A stretch of 6,466 nucleotides of DNA from Planctomycetota bacterium (GTDB lineage: Bacteria; Planctomycetota; Brocadiia; JAJRTI01). The stretch is taken from assembly GCA_024278415.1 (NCBI GenBank), contig JAJRTI010000288.1, positions 1 through 6,466 on the forward strand, written 5' to 3'. A program made the translations under genes and the position numbers. The stretch's first letter is position 1, and the number at the start of each line of letters is the position of its first letter. Below the pieces are notes generated by a model, which did not search any database, had not been told where the DNA came from, and saw nothing but the letters and a program-made list of their open reading frames with translations. This document shows, one piece after another, positions 5,526 to 6,466 of this stretch.

Positions 5526-5623
5526 AAACCCCGAACGGGGTTTGACAACAGAGCCCAGGGTTGCCGCAGAATGCGGCTACCCTGGGTGCACGACCGCAAA
5601 ACGATTGAACGCCGAAGGCGTTC
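5526..5623. repeat. Three-hairpin unit, first copy
   Basis: Hairpin 1 is AAACCCCG (5526-5533) with CGGGGTTT (5536-5543). Hairpin 2 is CCCAGGGT (5554-5561) with ACCCTGGG (5579-5586), extended inside by GCCGCA (5563-5568) with TGCGGC (5572-5577). Hairpin 3 is GAACGCC (5607-5613) with GGCGTTC (5617-5623). A smaller stem, CCACA/TGTGG, follows at 5623-5636. Same hairpin order as 5731-5827. Confidence 0.75.
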
Positions 5624-5730
5624 CACAAGAATGTGGGATACGATGCAAGGCCATCCGCGTAGAACCCGTTCGGAGGGGGGCGTGCGATGTCGCCGAAGCT
5701 CCTTGCGCCTTGGAAACGCGAACTCCTGTG

Positions 5731-5827
5731 AAACCCCATTCGGGGTTTTGGCTGGTCGGGTGGGCCTGGGTTTCCCAGGGTTGCGCTACGCTTAACCCTG
5801 GGCTTTGGGGTATAACGCCTACGGCGT
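5731..5827. repeat. Three-hairpin unit, second copy
   Basis: Hairpin 1 is AAACCCC (5731-5737) with GGGGTTT (5742-5748). Hairpin 2 is CCCAGGGTT (5774-5782) with AACCCTGGG (5794-5802), with an inner GCG/CGC. Hairpin 3 is ACGCC (5815-5819) with GGCGT (5823-5827). It starts 205 bp after the first copy and is nearly the same length (97 against 98 bp). Stem tips and loops differ, while outer stems are kept. Confidence 0.75.
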
Positions 5828-6013
5828 AGCGACATGAGGCGCCGGACCCCGGGCAAGGGATACATCCACCGAGAGTCGCGGCAGACAGAATTGGCAGGCA
5901 TTGCCCAACCTGTGCGCCGGATTGGGTAAACGAACTTGCGGGACGCGACACTCGTGTCGTGTCACGGTTGAGGTGTCGACTGCGACGCCACCGCTGTGCG
6001 AGCGTGGGAGCAG

Positions 6014-6107
6014 CCCGCTCGTCGTGGCGACCGTAAGGGCGCTCTCTGCTCCGATGGCGAATCGCCACCCGAGCAGAGCAGAAGGCCCTTACGGGCCTAC
6101 TACGAGC
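6014..6107. repeat. Long hairpin related to the core of the 3995-4135 element
   Basis: GCTCGT (6017-6022) pairs with ACGAGC (6102-6107), CCGTAAGGGC (6031-6040) with GCCCTTACGG (6085-6094), CTCTGCTC (6044-6051) with GAGCAGAG (6071-6078), and TGGCG (6055-6059) with CGCCA (6063-6067). The whole 91 bp can fold into one long arm. Small hairpins GCGACC-GTAA-GGGCGC and GGCCC-TTAC-GGGCC correspond to ACGCAC-GTCA-GTGCGT and CGCTC-TTAC-GAGCG in the MITE-like element. The outer GTCGCGAAATGC ends are absent here. Confidence 0.6.
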
Positions 6108-6405
6108 GCAACGGAGCCCGGCGGCAATCCCCCTGCACGCGCTGCCACGCACGCCAGAGGAGGCCTCATCCGCAGGGGCGCGAGCAGTGCAACAGCGCAA
6201 GCATGGCATGGCACTAGGCGCCGCCGCGGGCGGCCATCGTCTTGGGTCGCGAGAGGGAGCGTGCACCGCGCCACGGCATGTATCCTCCCAACCATCATAG
6301 GCGGCGAATCCGCCCGAAGCCTTGCGGGGGGGGGCGACCACATGAGCCGAGGACGCAACGCGTCCGGCGTCGTATCCCGCGAAGCGTGCTCAGCCGCCGG
6401 CACTC
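6108..6405. other. Gene-free stretch before the tRNA
   Basis: I see no credible gene on either strand. There are isolated stem-loops, CCCCTGC (6130-6136) with GCAGGGG (6172-6178) and GGCGG (6300-6304) with CCGCC (6310-6314), and a run of nine G at 6326-6334. These look like further decayed repeats; none resembles a full terminator. Confidence 0.5.
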
Positions 6406-6433
6406 TTGCATTATTGGCAGGCTGTGGTATACT
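6406..6433 (+). promoter_or_regulatory. Promoter of the tRNA gene
   Basis: TATACT (6428-6433) preceded by TGG (6425-6427) gives an extended -10; TTGCAT (6406-6411) is a partial -35 at 16 bp. The predicted start lies a few bases before the tRNA 5' end at 6449, which is typical of tRNA promoters. Confidence 0.65.
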
Positions 6434-6448
6434 CTTGCCTTTGCTGAC

Positions 6449-6466
6449 GGCGGCGTAGCTCAGTTG
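6449..6466 (+). tRNA. 5' end of a tRNA gene, cut by the window edge
   Basis: GGCGGCG would be the 5' acceptor strand, followed by the invariant T8 and A9, the D-stem GCTC and the start of the D-loop AGTTG. The anticodon lies outside the window, so the amino acid cannot be named. A good extended -10 promoter just upstream supports the call. Confidence 0.85.

Larger units (their letters stand above)
5407..5952. mobile_element. 546-bp repeat island bounded by perfect 23-bp inverted repeats
   Basis: The 23 bases at 5407-5429, beginning AGTGTCGCGTCCCGC, are repeated exactly in inverted form at 5930-5952. No flanking target duplication is evident. The interior has no credible gene; all open frames are low-complexity shadows of repeats. 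It contains two copies of a three-hairpin unit (5526-5623 and 5731-5827). It could be a composite of REP-like units or a non-autonomous element. A small palindrome, CGACAC/GTGTCG, overlaps the right end at 5946-5959. Confidence 0.6.

Noticed and set aside
5731..5749. AAACCCC...GGGGTTTT as an intrinsic terminator of lspA
   Set aside because: Only four T follow, it lies over 320 bp beyond the stop codon, and it is clearly part of a duplicated repeat unit.
5891..5905. TTGGCAGGCATTGCC as a sigma-54 promoter
   Set aside because: The GG and GC elements are only 8 bp apart instead of 10, and no gene lies downstream.
6326..6334. Run of nine G (and eight C at 3206-3213) as phase-variable tracts
   Set aside because: Neither lies in a gene or between promoter elements, so there is nothing to switch; they may even be length-uncertain in sequencing.
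5577..6341. Minus-strand open frame of 254 codons after lspA
   Set aside because: It translates several unrelated palindromic repeats in succession and resembles no protein family.
6342..6458. Small frame of 38 codons with a lipobox-like LLAGC
   Set aside because: It overlaps the tRNA promoter and ends inside the tRNA, lacks a ribosome site, and the lipobox-like string comes from the promoter sequence.

Overview
The window is GC-rich bacterial DNA, and only about half of it codes for protein. Four genes are well supported: a sigma-54-dependent PAS/AAA+/Fis regulator (526-1902, +), a Gfo/Idh/MocA-family oxidoreductase (2085-3035, -), a DksA/TraR-type C4 zinc-finger protein (4431-4814, +) and lipoprotein signal peptidase lspA (4875-5408, +). 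The first bases of a tRNA gene sit at the right edge (6449-6466). Sigma-54 control, a MocA-type oxidoreductase, the zinc-finger-lspA pair and very abundant palindromic intergenic repeats are reminiscent of large-genome environmental lineages such as Planctomycetota, Lentisphaerota or Hydrogenedentota. That placement is an impression from style, not a demonstrated assignment.

Layout. 1-343 holds no convincing gene, only degenerate repeat and stem-loop remnants. 344-404 is a compact promoter/operator: two identical 14-bp sites exactly 31 bp apart around an extended -10, plus an inverted third site. The regulator gene follows and converges on the oxidoreductase gene; the gap between them holds alternative stem-loops and a 16-bp hairpin that probably ends the oxidoreductase transcript. 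The oxidoreductase has its own consensus-like promoter (3086-3114) and a good ribosome binding site.

3120-4263 is about 1.1 kb without genes, packed with structured DNA: a tandem array of a hairpin-rich unit (3241-3680), a mirror-image pair of REP-like units (3752-3978), a 141-bp MITE-like element with 18-bp terminal inverted repeats and a 6-bp target duplication (3989-4141), and another nested inverted repeat (4141-4265) whose right end touches the next promoter's -35.

That promoter (4264-4293) drives a roughly 130-nt folded leader, then the zinc-finger gene and, 60 nt on, lspA; the two are probably one transcript. The zinc-finger protein resembles transcription factors that act on RNA polymerase; LspA removes lipoprotein signal peptides in the inner membrane. 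The lspA stop codon lies on the edge of a 546-bp segment bounded by perfect 23-bp inverted repeats (5407-5952), inside which a three-hairpin unit occurs twice with altered sequence but conserved pairing. 5953-6405 carries a second, diverged relative of the MITE core and nothing that looks like a gene; a promoter then leads into the tRNA.

The least ordinary content is the repeat landscape, not the proteins. At least four distinct palindromic families coexist within 6.5 kb, and several pairs of copies show compensatory changes in their stems.
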